NCBI GenBank assembly: GCA_016858145.1
Contig: JAEHOE010000035.1
Span: forward strand, 186,001-250,000
DNA: 64,000 nt
Direction: 5' to 3'
Origin: Edaphochlamys debaryana
Taxonomy: Eukaryota; Chlorophyta; Chlorophyceae; Chlamydomonadales
Shown here one piece after another: positions 23,118-35,100 of the stretch. The notes beneath the pieces were generated by a model that saw nothing but the letters and a program-made list of their open reading frames with translations, was not told the DNA's origin and did no database searches. Within the stretch, counting starts at the first letter, position 1. Each line of letters opens with the position of its first letter. The position numbers and the translations under genes are program-made.

Positions 23118-25642
23118 TCACATGTCGCTGTCCTCCAGGGCCGCCTTGGCTTGCCGCTCAGCGTCCGCCAGCAGGTCGGCAGGCACCTGGGGAGAATATG
23201 GGTGGGTGGGGGAAGGTGGGGGGGGGGGTTGGGAGGAAGGAGTGGATAGTGAAGGCGGCGGGCCGGGCGGGCCGTGAAGAGGGCTCGGGCTCTGCTGTCC
23301 GCTGTCCCACATGCGCGGAGGGAAGAGACAGTGGAAAAGGCGGGCCCGGCTTCACGGCGCATAGCGACTTGCCCTCACTTCCCTTACGGCTTACCACCGG
23401 GCCACTTCAACCGCTCACCCGCTGGTGCTCCTTGCCGCTCTCCTCGCACACCCACGACACCTCCAGCTCGAACTTCTTGCCGTCCTCGTCGTGCACCTTG
23501 TGCAGGCTGGGGGTGGGGTGGGTGGGGGTGAAAAGGGGGAGGAGGCCGACGAGGCACGTCAGAGCGCAGTCCTGGCGACCACAGCACCTCCGTCGCCTCG
23601 GCCCCCTCTCCCCCTGCCCCTCCGCCTGGCCCCTCCGCTCCTCATTTGTCTGTCCTGCCTCCTCTCCACCCCGCTCTCAGCCCTCCCCCCAGCCCCCCCC
23701 CTGCCTCACATCTTGACCGCCTCCACCACCGCCTCCCGGCAGGTCATCTCCGCCAGCTTGAGCTTCTCGATCTCGTTCTTGGCAGCCTGGCGGCCCTTGC
23801 CCACGGCAGTGCCGAAGTAGCGCTGGGGGGTGGCAGGGGCAGTAAGGGCGGGTTGAAGGGGGGGTGGAGGGGTGGAGGGGCCGAGGGGGTGAGGCAGAGG
23901 GTGAGAGGTAGGAGGATGGGGAGCTCTGGGGCGGGGTTCAAGCGGGCGAGGTGTGTACTCCAGAATTGAAGAGGCATGCAGCGGGACGGGCGCGGCTGGG
24001 CGGGGCAGTGAGGAAAGAGAACCTGCGCTTCTCCGTCGCCAGGTCAGTTAGTCCACAGCGCGCAACGCCAGCCGCGCGCACGCACTGCCGTACTAGGCCG
24101 CTGTACTCACGAGGGACGTGCCCGACGGGTCCACCGCGTACAGCGCCGGCCCGTTCTTGTCGTACGCCGCCAGCAGGATGGTGGCGCCGTACGGACGCAG
24201 CGACCAGTACAGGTTGAACAGGTGCACGTACGAACCCACGCGCTCGCACAGCACGTGGCCCGGGATGGGCTCGCCGTACACGCGCTTGTACGACGCCGCC
24301 TCGTCCCACGCGCGGTTGGCGATCATGCGGCCATCGGGCGCGAGTCCGGCAACCGCCTGCGGTTGGCAGCAGCGTAGGGGTGAGCGGACACTAACATGAC
24401 GAACACATATCGTGTGCCCTGCCCGGTGTTGTCCTTGCCGTGCTGCCCCTCCTACGCACATGTCGGGGAACAGTCCTCCCCCATGCCACCCTTGCGGTCC
24501 TCCCTTCCTCCCCGTCCCCCCCCCCCTGTCCTCTTCCGACCCCCCTCCTTTCCCCCTTCATCCTTGACCCTCAACCCCTTGCCCCCCCCCCCCACCGACC
24601 CCACGCGGCGGTCATTTCCTCGCATTCCCAACACACCGCTCTCACGTATAGTACTCTTCTCCGCCCTCCATCGGCCCTCCCCGGGCCGCCCCTCCGCGCC
24701 ACCACCCACCCTCCTCCTCCCCCCATCCCTCCTCTACGCCCCCCAACCCCGCACCCCCCCCCACCCACACACACGCGCTCACCACGCCCACGTGGCGGTC
24801 AATGTTGTGTATCCGCCGGTTGCTGCCCTCCACCAGCAGCTTGGACAGAACCAGCTTCTCGCAGGCCTGGGGGGGGGGGGTTGCAGTTAGGGGGGGGGAG
24901 CGGGGAAGGGGCCGTGACGGTTGGGCCGGGCTCCGGTTGCACGATAGGACACGCATGTCGGGCTGCGAGTTCCTTCACAGGCCACAGTCCGGTTTGTGGT
25001 GTGTCCCCCGGCTGCGAATACTCCCCGGCCTTTGCCCCCGTCCCGGCCCCGTGACGGTAGGGGGGTTCGGTCCGAAGAAGCTGGGGCGGGATCGACCGGC
25101 TGCAACTGACAGCTGCCAGAGAACCGTCCAAAGCAGCGGAAGGGAGAGTGCCTGGCTGCGGCTGCAGCACATCCCGCAAGATCGAGGCGAAGCGCGAGAC
25201 CTCCCCGCGGGTCCTGGGCACCTGGCCCTGCCCCGCGGGGCTCCGTCCACAAGAAGCAGGGGGGGGCCTGCCACGCCCAACCCACCAGCACGACGCCGTC
25301 CTTGCACTTTAGGCCCAGCACGGTGCTACAAAGGGGGGGAGTGGTGGGGTGTTGCATCAGCAAGGCAGTGGGTGTCTTATGGAGACGCGGGCAAGGAGGG
25401 CCTGGTGCGGACGAAGTGGCGAGCCTAGCGTAAGGCATGCCCCCGAGCTCCCCGGCTCGCACCTGCTGTTGTCGACCGACTTCTGCGCATACTCGGTTTG
25501 GAAGACCTTCCCATCCGGCGAGTAGGTGGTCGAGGACAGGTCATACTGCGCGCGGAGCGGGCATGGCTCGTGAGCGCCATCTGGTGAGGCCTCCCGCGCT
25601 GCGCTTCCGGTGCAAACGCACCCCAGTGCCGATGCCCGACAT
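23118..25642 (-). CDS. PAG1: 20S proteasome subunit alpha (alpha-7 of yeast numbering, PSMA3/PAG1 class)
   Basis: Structural alpha-ring subunit of the 20S proteasome, gating substrate entry. Eight exons keep phase: 25642-25622, 25545-25463, 25325-25286, 24866-24783, 24356-24111, 23822-23710, 23506-23419 and 23186-23118, for 247 aa, the usual length. The first exon encodes only MSGIGTG. The proteasome alpha signature follows ([20 protein letters not shown]), then [57 protein letters not shown] and [20 protein letters not shown]. The C terminus is acidic (ALEDSDM), as in this subunit elsewhere. The assignment to alpha-7/G rather than other alpha subunits rests on the GTGYDLS start and the SNRRIH...RHVG block. 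The gene is head-to-head with SNF5, 277 bp apart. Confidence 0.97.
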
Positions 25643-25919
25643 TCTTCCCCTGGCTAGTCCAGGGGCGCTCGGCCGCTGGAGAGCTGTCTAACGCGAGGAA
25701 CGTCGGGATCTGTGCACCAACGAGCTGGCCCGCCAAATGACTAGGCCTCAGACGAAGACTAAACAGGTTTGAGTCCGGTGAAGGTTGTGTTGGACGCGTG
25801 TGATCAGTGCGGAAGGGCAAAGGGCTTGGTCCGCGACATGAGTGCTTCATGCCCATCCCCAACACAAGCTCGAAGGCTGTTTCTTCTCTTGTGCTTTAGC
25901 TTGCCATGACTGCATAGCC
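25643..25919. promoter_or_regulatory. shared divergent promoter, 277 bp, with a 3-codon uORF
   Basis: Lies between the start codons of the proteasome gene (-) and SNF5 (+). At 25906-25917 the plus strand has an upstream ORF, ATG-ACT-GCA-TAG, that ends two bases before the SNF5 ATG. The main start repeats the same context, ccatgactgca, so the uORF looks like a local tandem duplication of the start site. Confidence 0.55.
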
Positions 25920-28900
25920 ATGACTGCACCACCGACGAAGGAGTCCAAGAAGGGCTTCGATGAGCTCCGCGCTGAGGCGCTGACCACGCTCGGGCTCCCT
26001 GCAGACTACCACCTGCAGCACCAGCGCCAGCAAGCCAGCCAGCAGCCAGCAGAGCCGCCGGCCAAGCGGGCCAAGACGCTGCTCGTGCCGGTGCGGGTGC
26101 ATGTGGACCGCGATGAGGGCGAGGACGTGCGCGAGAACTTCCTGTGGCAACTCAACGGTGGGGCACGGAGCATGCCGGATGCTTGCAAGGGGTCGGGGTG
26201 CAGGGGGATTGCGAGGCAGAAGGGGGGGAGGGGGCGGGGAGGGGGAGCGGGAGCGGGAGGGGGAGGTGGGCAGGGCCACCCACACAAGGCCGGGCTGACG
26301 CTTGGGCGCAAGCGGTGGACACCGGGAGTGGGACGGAAAGCTGCCGGGAGTGGAACAGAAGGCGAATACCCGGAGAAAGTTCTGGAAGGGGCGGCTGTTG
26401 CGGCTACCAGGGGCTACTGGGGATGGCTTCGGGAAGGGAGGGGGCTACATGGTGAGGAAACAACCTCTTCCGAGGTTGTGGGCAGCGCACGTGAGGTGGG
26501 TGGTAGGCAGGAGTGGCTGGGGGCTGTCTGCGGGAATGGTCCGAGAGCCTCAAGCAGAGACGTGCCTCAGGGCTAGACTCCGATTCGTCGCGGTCCCAAG
26601 GGGGTGCATTGTGAGCGCGCTGGCGCCTGGAGCTGTGGCTGGGCACGGGGCCACGCACGTACCCCTGGCACCTACGCTGCTACTGCATGGCTTCCGAGGG
26701 CCTTGACAGTGCGGATGGGAGGCTCGACAACCGTCGCGGCCCCCTGGCCCCCTCTCCAAATTCTTGAGGCTTGATTGTGACCTGCACCCGCGTCCCCATC
26801 CCACCCCCCCTTCTCGTGGCTCCACGCCACCCCCAGATCCCACCTACGATGTCCAGAAGATCGCCGCCCGCCTGGCGCACGACCTGCAGATCCCGGGCAA
26901 CTACCTCAAGTCAGTTGGTGGTTACTGGTTAGGCTTGACGGTTGGCGGTTGGAACGGGCTTTTAGGGCGGCCGCCGCCTGCGCCGTCGTGTTGTCGTGAC
27001 TGGCGAGGCTCCGAGCGTGTCGCGGCAGTTCCCACTGCCGTACGCCCTGCGGCCACGTGTTACCAACCCAAAAACACCCTTCCCTCCCAGGAACATAACT
27101 GAGGAGATCGACCGATGCGTGAAGCTGTACAAGTCGTACAAGGACCTGGGGGGCCCACGCCTTGTACGGCTGCAGGTGGGGGCCTTTGGGGCGCGGTGGT
27201 TGTGGCGGTGTTTATTTGGTGAAGGGGTTTAGGGAGAGCGCTTGGGGGGCGAGTTTGGGGGTGAAAGGGGAGGTGCCTGAAAGCCAGGCTGGGTAGATGC
27301 GAGCCGGCGGGTGGACGGACTTGGAGTGCGCGGGGATTGCGTTCGTGGGTGGCCCTGCCTGACCCTACCGTCCCTCGCATCGTATTGCTTTATGCACGTG
27401 TGTCGCACAGGTGTACGTACGGCGGGGCGATCAGGTGTTCCGGGACGAGGTGGAGTGGGACGTGAACGACCCGCGGGCGAGTACCCTGCAGTACGCCTGC
27501 GAGGTAGGGCACGGTTGGCGGCAAGGAGGGGGCGGCGGGGTTGCGAGGTGGTAGGGCAGGGCTCCTGAGCTTACCCGAACGGGAGCCCGGGAAAGCACCG
27601 GGAACAGTGGTTTCATAGCAGGTTTCCCGACTGTTTTGACCAGCCCGCCCATGCTCTCGGAGCGACAGGGGGAGCGCATTCTCAAGCGTTTAGGCATGAG
27701 GCTCACCACCCTGCCCAGCCCCATCCCGCCCAGCCCTACCCTGCCTTGCCCACTTGCTGAGCGTCCTTCCCTCCCCCTCCCCGCCCTTCACACCCCGCTC
27801 CTCCCCTCCCCCTCCCCCCTGCTCCTCCCCCCATCCACCCCCAGGCCTGCCGGCACCTGGGTCTGGACGTGCAGTGGGCGGCCGAGGTGTCCAAGCACCT
27901 GCACGACCTGGTGCACGAGGCGGCGGAGGTGGGGAAATCACTTGACCGTTTTTAGAAACCGAAGAGGCACGGACTGCACACCGAGTGTGGAAACCGGGGG
28001 GGCGGATGGAGCTGCACACCGGGGATGGGGCATGTGGGGAACGCATGCACGAGGCGGCAGAGGTGGGGACGGGACGGGTGGGGCGTTGCCAACGATGAGG
28101 TGGGGACTGTAGCCAGCCGACCAACCGAGACGAGCGGAGGCCGGGGCACACCCAACCACCATCAAACCCCCGTCCGGTTTCCAACTTCGTCAAAAGTCAA
28201 CCTACGCGCCCTCCGCCCCCCCCCCCCCACCGCAGGAGCTGCGGCGCCACCCCGACCAGGTGGCGGTGCTGCCGCCCGCACCCGGCGTGTGGAGGCAGCC
28301 GCCGGGCTCGGCGCAGGTGGGGGACCTGGGGGGTGCGGGCGCGGGCCGGTCCCTCCTACTAGTGCGGGTACCCCTGAGGGAGGAAAGGGGGCGGGGCCTC
28401 TGCATCCAGACTGCACGACAACATTCGGGTTTCGTATCACACCCACCCTGCCGCACACAAGGAGCCCTGAACCCACTCTGCCGCCCGCCCTACACCCGCT
28501 CTCCCGCCGCAGCCCTGGCAGCCGCTGCCTCCCGGCCAGCTGCCGCCGCAGCCGCCGGCGCCGTCGGACGCAGCCAACCCAGCACCGCAACCGCTCCAAC
28601 CGCCGCCGTACAAGCGGGCCGACGTGGCGTATCCGTACCCGCGGCTCGAGCCGTACAACCCCGCCACCGACCTGGAGAAGCACCGCAAGGTACGGCGAAA
28701 CTTGTCTTAACCGCCTGGATCTCGAGTAAAGATATTTGAATGTGTGCGTGGGTGCGCCGTTGCGTCCCCTCAGCCTCCCGCTAGCGCCGCTGCCTTGCAC
28801 GCTGACACGGCAGCGCACATGTGAGGGTGCAGCTGCACATGCAATTAGTCACGCTGGCCTTCACTGCATCCTTTCCGCCCCACCGCAGGCAGGCCACCAC

Positions 28901-29991
28901 CACCACCACCATCACCACCACCATTCGGGTGAGCGCCGCGTTCGATAGCATACCGTAAGCACGCATCCGCATCATTTGACTGCAGCCGTGCAGCTTTCCT
29001 TCCGAGCCCGCTCATGCGCAGACGTGCAGCCTTGGCCTCGTCACTCCAATCTCATCCCGCTTCCGCTCCTCCCCCTCTTCTACACTCAGGCCACCACACG
29101 CCCGGCCACCCCCCGCACCACGGTCTGCCCGGACAGGCGCACCCCTTGCAGCCGGGCCAGCCGCCGCCCGCGCGCGCCGCCGCGCCCCTGGCCCCCGGCG
29201 GGCCCTTCAAGCCCGACCCGGGCGCGGGCCCACAGCTGCCGCAGCCGGGGCCCATGCAGGCCCACATGCTGCCGGGGATGCCGCCAGGCGTGAAGTCGGA
29301 GATGCAACCGTCCATGCAACCCGGATTACAACCGGGCATGCAACCGGGGATGCAACCGGGGATGCAGCCAGGATTGCAACCCGGGACGCAGCCAGGGATG
29401 CCGGGGATGCAGCCGGGGCTGGCGGTCAAGCCCGAGCCGGGCCTGGGCTCGCCATCCAAAGCGCCGTTGGGCCCGCTTGGGCCTGGCGTGAAGGCCGAGC
29501 CGCCCAGGCCCTCCCCTTCAATGGTCCCCGGGCCCCAAGCGCCTGCCGTACCGCACCAGCCGTACGGCACACCACACGCGCACGGGTCGCTGCCGATGCC
29601 TGGGTCCATGGCGCCTGGGCCCGCTGCACCGTCCATGGCTCCCGGGCCCTCGATGGCACCGGGCCCGCCCGGGCCTGGGCCCATGGCCCCGGGGCCCGGG
29701 CTCATGGCCCCGGGGCCTGGGCCCGGCTTCGCCATGCAACCGGGCCCGGCGGGTACCAGCGGCGGGGGCGCCGGTGGCAGTGCCGGCGGCGCGCCGCAGG
29801 GCGGCGGTCGGCCAGTGCTCGAGCTCCAAACCGTACCGCCGCCACAGCTTGGAATGGGCGGCATGGCACCCGGGTTTATGGCGCCGGGGCCGGCGGGCGC
29901 ACCGGGGCAGCAGCAGCAGCAGCAGTACCAACAGCAAGAGCAGCAGCAACAACAGCAGAGGCCGGGGCAGCACCCGCAGTTCATGTACTGA
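25920..29991 (+). CDS. SNF5: SNF5/SMARCB1/BSH-type subunit of SWI/SNF chromatin remodelling complex
   Basis: Core nuclear subunit of SWI/SNF remodellers. Nine exons in phase: 25920-26157, 26837-26909, 27091-27175, 27411-27503, 27845-27928, 28236-28316, 28513-28689, 28889-28928 and 29090-29991; 590 aa. The SNF5 domain spans about 54-195 and has the two expected repeats: LLVPVRVHVDRDEGEDVREN...DLQIPGNYLKNITEEIDR, and LVRLQVYVRRGDQVFRDEVE...HLGLDVQWAAEVSKHLHDL. The second half is low-complexity: Pro/Ala linker, a run of ten His, tandem MQPGMQPG units, MAPGP units and a poly-Gln tail ending HPQFMY. Such a tail is absent from the compact plant and animal homologues and is an algal elaboration. A two-base gap separates the uORF from the start. 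TGTAA lies at 30514. Confidence 0.93.
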
Positions 29992-30513
29992 AGGGGCCAG
30001 GGGGAGGGAGGGTCAAGGTTGTGTCTAGGCGGCGGAGCAGGGGTTGTGGCTGGGCAAGGGTCCAGGGAGCAGGTGGCTAAAGCAAGCCGCTACCGAGGGG
30101 CTTGCGGGTCGGCGGTGATCGATGCGTTGTGGGTGGCTGGACGTTGGACTATTGCATTGTGTGGTAAAACACTTGAACGAAACACTTGCTTGACATTTTG
30201 CTTGACATGGCACGCTGGAGGGGTTACGACTGAGGCTCTGGCGACGCGAGGTTGAGCGGACGACGTGGGCCGGGTCGCATTCCCGGATGCTGCGAACAAG
30301 ACGGGGGTTAAAGTTGGGCTGGTGACGTGGCCTTCCAAGCATGCCGTACCGGACAGGATCTTGACGGAAGAGCGGATGGCATGGGCCGCATCGCATGCAA
30401 ACCCAGAGGAGAGATGACCGGACCGACACGGAAGGGCCTCAGGGCTGCGACGACGATGCGAGAGGACGGGCGCACTACTGGCCCTAGCGGAGCGTGCGGG
30501 TTGGGTCAACACC

Positions 30514-30518
30514 TGTAA
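30514..30518 (+). promoter_or_regulatory. poly(A) signal TGTAA of SNF5
   Basis: TGTAA 523 nt downstream of the SNF5 stop codon. Confidence 0.55.
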
Positions 30519-30519
30519 C

Positions 30520-32134
30520 ATTTCTCTCTCCCTTACATAGTATGACGTCGTTCCATTGGTGCTGCTGTTGGAGTTGACGCTGGCCTGTGAACGCTTGGAA
30601 CTGCAGGAGTCTGCCGTGCGGCTGTATCGTGGAAGGGCCACGTGTGCGCTCCCCGCGAAGGGGGCGGGGGCTTGACCGCAGGGGCCGTGCAGAGCAGCCA
30701 GCGTGCTGCCGGGATGGACGGGAGAGGCTACTGAGCAAAGTAGCCTCTGTAGCTGAGTGGACTCACGATCGAGCGAGGGAAAGGGGGCAGATACTGAGGG
30801 CAAGAGACAACGGCGCGTAGATGTCTAGTGTCGCCCAAAGATACTCGGGGCAGCGGGGCGTTGGCAGGCTTGGGCAGGCAGCGTCGATTGCTGGTACCAA
30901 AGGGGTCTTGACGGCGGCACAGACATCGGCCAACCTTGCTTTCGTGTTACATGGTTGCATACGCCCTTCAATCACCGCAGTGACGCCCTTGCCCATCCAT
31001 CCATCACAGATATATCGGCAGGGCCGCAGCATCCCTAACATATACATGCTCAGGAGTCAGCAGGTGCACCCAGGGGCCATGCAGTGTAACCAGAGCGATC
31101 CGGGATTCCGGGAGTGCATGAGCCCCGACGTACTGACGCGCACAATCCATGCATCAACATCCGAACCATCCACCGTCCTTCCTTCCGCCCCACACGAGCC
31201 TTCGTTCCTTCTGCCCATCACACCCCCGCTCCCAACCTGCAAAGGACGCCTCACTCATCATGCCATGCCCGCGAACAAAGAATAGGGAGAAAGGAAGAAG
31301 GGGGCTGCGCGCCGGTTAAGGCACACGCGTTGCCACCCAAAGCATAGAGGACGCCGGTGGAAGGGAAGACAAACTAGGAAGGTGGCGTAGGCTCTCGACA
31401 AAAAGCTCGCCCCTGAAACTACTATGCTTCTCTACGCTACGTATGCTCGCTCTGCCTCCCGCCCAACCTCCCATGTCGTGCCACGCGCCAGATTTAACTG
31501 CCACACGCACCTCTCCTCCCTCCCCCAAGTGCCACACTTCATCCATCATCCCTGCCATGCCTGCACACTACAAACAGCTATGTATCCCCCACCCGCCTGC
31601 CTGCTATATGTGGGGAGTGTGTACTATTCTATCAATGACGTGCTTGATTGCTACATGCTATTCAATCATGGGCCGTTTCCAAAGCAATAGCCATTGGCTG
31701 CCCCTAGTGAGGGGAGCATAGGGATCCCCTCCTGGCCTGCGAGCCGCCGGCCGTCTGGGCCGTGTAACGACCCATGGCTGCCTCCCTCACATCACTCGGG
31801 CGCCAAATCGCACCCAAGCCTCCAGGGCACAGCCTTTCCGCGCGCGCTAGTTGTATGCATACATCCTGCTCCACACCCCCTTGAGCCATTTCACACACCA
31901 GCGGGGAGCCGCAACCAACCAGTGAGGAAGTACACCCCCGCCGCAAAGCAGTGATCCGGGAGCTCCGGCTCAGGTTTCTCAGGTTGCCATCGGGAGCGAC
32001 TCCACCTCTTGGAGGTTACCGGCACTTGGAGGTACGCGGCGTTGCCTCGTCAGGGCTGTGCAGCAGCAGCGCTCATCAGCTGCCGAAGCCCGCACCTGGG
32101 GCCCCTCCGAGCACATGACGTGAAGCTTGGCTCA
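30520..32134. other. convergent 3' regions of SNF5 and pherophorin B
   Basis: No coding exon is visible. A minus-strand TGTAA at 30951-30947 could end pherophorin B, giving a 3' UTR near 1.2 kb; another lies at 30537-30533. The base composition is lower in GC than in the flanking genes. Confidence 0.4.
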
Positions 32135-35100
32135 TCAGGGCTGCACGCCGGCCGCGTAGAGCGGGCAGCAGTTCTTGGTGGTATCGAACAGGTTCAGCCT
32201 GCGGCAGGGGAGGCGGAAGGGGCGGCAGCGCGGTCAAGGGGGGGAGAGCCAGGAGCGCATTTGTTGTACGGGTGCACGGGTTCCAGGGGGACGCGCATGC
32301 CCTCGACGTGCGGCGTCCGGCTGGGCATCAAATGGCACAAGACCCCGCAGGCAAGGCCCGGATTGGCGTTTACGTGGCTAGCGCTAAGACCCACTGGCCC
32401 ACACCCACACCCACCAGCAGGAGTTCGACACGCCGCCCAGGCAGAATTGGCTGCGGGGGTGGCGGGGCGAGGGGGCAACACGGCGCAGTTGAGCAAGGGG
32501 AGTTGACATGCCTGGTCCAAGCGAACCGCAGCCTGACAGGTCGACCAGCCGGCCTGTCACCCGACTATAGCCAAGAGCTGGCAGGGCCCCGCACAACTAC
32601 CGAAACTGAACGTGTGGATCTGTCGTACTCACTTCAGGTTTGTAACGCCCACCAGCTCCATGCAGATCCGGCCGCCGTCCACCTGGCGGGGCGTCCAGTT
32701 GAGCGCCGTCACCTTGACGGTGTCATCGCCTGGCGGTGCGAGGTTGGGTTTGGGTTTGGGGGGGTGGTGTGAGGTCGGGCTTGGGAATCACGACAGGAAA
32801 CCACGTGCGCTGCGGCGGCCCCTCACCCCTGTCCATCCCTGGCTCGCGCCACCGCCACTCACCACCCTCACGGTACCACCCCCCCACACATACACACCAG
32901 CCCCACCTGTGGTGCCCCACGAGGGCGACACGTATCGCATGGTGGTGGCCCCCGCCGGCAGCAGCCCGAAGGCGGAGATGCGGCGGCGCAGTGTGTCGTC
33001 GGCCCAGAACTCGGCCTTGAGCAGCGAGTTGGCGCGGCCGCAGGAGCTCTGGGGTTTGGGTGGGGTGGGGTGGGATGGGGTGGGGATGTGGGGTGGGGAC
33101 GGGGTGGGGTGGGGGTCAGGAGGCGGTGAGGAGAGAGGAGGCAGAGGGCGACGGTGGTGCCACTGAGCATGTGAGCACATTGACATGCACCCACGCACGT
33201 TTGTGTAGGGGCGGACAGTGCTCTCTCCTCGTCGTAACCTCAGCAGCGCCCTAGCGCTTCTAAATAGCTGAGCCATGCCAATCACGTTCATCCCAATAAT
33301 GAGAGCGGATTTCCCGAAGCACCCACGTTTGTGTTCAGGGGCGCGACGGTGGCGAGTGTGAAGCAGAACATCGTGGTGGTGTTGCGGCGGCCAGGCAGGA
33401 CGGTGATGAAGGGGGAGGCGGCGAAGGGGAGCACGTAGGGGCGCGTGTCGCACCTGTGCGGGTTGTACGGCAAGGCAATGTTGATTAGTCACGCGGGGCG
33501 GTCAGACGAAGGGGTGCATGGCGGTTTGGAGAAGAGCTTGCTCACTCGGTCTCTAGACCTCTATGTATGACCCGGACCGGAAGCTTGGTTAGGTATAGGG
33601 GTTTCGATTCCCCCAGCCCTCCCTTGGCCCAGCCTGCGCACTGCTAACGGGCCCCGGGGTAAGGGCAGCGGCACTCACTGGCACTTGGGGAAGTCGATCT
33701 CGCCGGGGGAGCACGCACTCGCGTCCCTGCGGCAGAGGCAGGGGGCCAAAGGGGAGGGCGCAGGCTAGCGTCAGCAGCCAGGCCCACGCCCACGCCCACC
33801 GTGCGCACTGCCCTTAGCAGCCCTAGTACACTGCGAGTCTGCGCCCAGGCACAGGCGCTCTGCACCGTCCGCAGTCAAGTCACCTATGCACCCATCTGTG
33901 AGCGAACAGGGAACAACAAACCCTCCTTCACCCAGGGAGATAAAGGCCCCCCTCCGGCTGAGTACCCGCCTGGCGTCCAGGCAGCCGATGTCCTCGTCCG
34001 AGGGGCCCGACACGATGGCGGCCACCGTGTAGCCCGACAGGAAGGGGGGGCAGCTGGAGTCGGTGCCGGTCACCAGCTCCCGCCAGCGGACCACCTGCGT
34101 GGGTGGGGGCGGAAGGAGCGGGAGGGTTTCCGGTGTGGGACGGTGCAGGTGCGGTGGTGGGGGCAGGGGTGGTGCGGGTCTATTAGAAGCATACGGAGCC
34201 GACGGCCGTACGACGCGTGCCACCAAACACACACGGTTGGCGCCTGCCCCTTCCGCCCCCCTCCGCCCCCACCTGCAGCTCCACCAGGGGCTGCAGCCGG
34301 GATCCCTCCTCCGAGGAAATGAAGGCGCCGCACACCTAGTTGCAAGGGGAAGTGCAGGAAGGAAAGAGGGCAGTCAGGCAGAGGGTGAAATGTCGAGGTG
34401 AGCTACGGATGCTATGAATACATCGCGTACTGCATCGGGTACTGCAGCCTGGGCCGAGCCAGGGGGAAAGGAAGCCGCGACCGCAGAGTTACGCCAGGAC
34501 GGGCGATGACCCCCGAGCAACCCCCGACGGGAAGGAGCCTGAAACGACCCCGATCCGGGCCCCCCACGCACCTTAATGACCAGGCCGGAGCACTCGGAAA
34601 GGGTGAAGGGCTGAGTGATGAGGACGGGCGGAGAGGACTCCTCAGCGGCAAAGGTGATGTCATCGATGATGGACTGGCCGATGGCCTGGCAGTAGGACCT
34701 GTCAGGGGGGAAGGGGGAGGGAAGGGTGGGAGGGCATCTCAAAACCCCCAGGGAGTAAATTGAGATGGGACTAGGCATGAGCCCAAACCCCCAAACGGGA
34801 AAAATGCATTGCATAGCTGATGGCTTCCGGCGATGCTTACGAGTTGAAGCGGAAGGGGAAGGCGTCGTTCACAGGGGGAGTGAGGACGACGGAGATGCAC
34901 ACCGTGCAGGGGGGCGGGGGAGCCGGGGGCCGGGGGGAGGGCGGGGGCGGGGAGGGGGTGGGGGGCGACGGAGGCGGGGGCGAAGGGGGGCGCGGGGAGG
35001 GGGGCGGCGGCGACGGGGGCGGGCTGGGCGGAGAGGGCGAAGGAGGAGGCGGGCTGGGGGGCAGGGGGCTGGGAGGGCTGGGAGAGGGAGGAGGAGGGGA

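Noticed and set aside
22796..23716. 306-codon plus-strand ORF
   Set aside because: Antisense to the last exons and introns of the proteasome alpha gene; no domain.
33600..33630. ggggtttcgattccccc resembling a tRNA T arm
   Set aside because: No matching acceptor stem or A box upstream; it lies in a pherophorin B intron.
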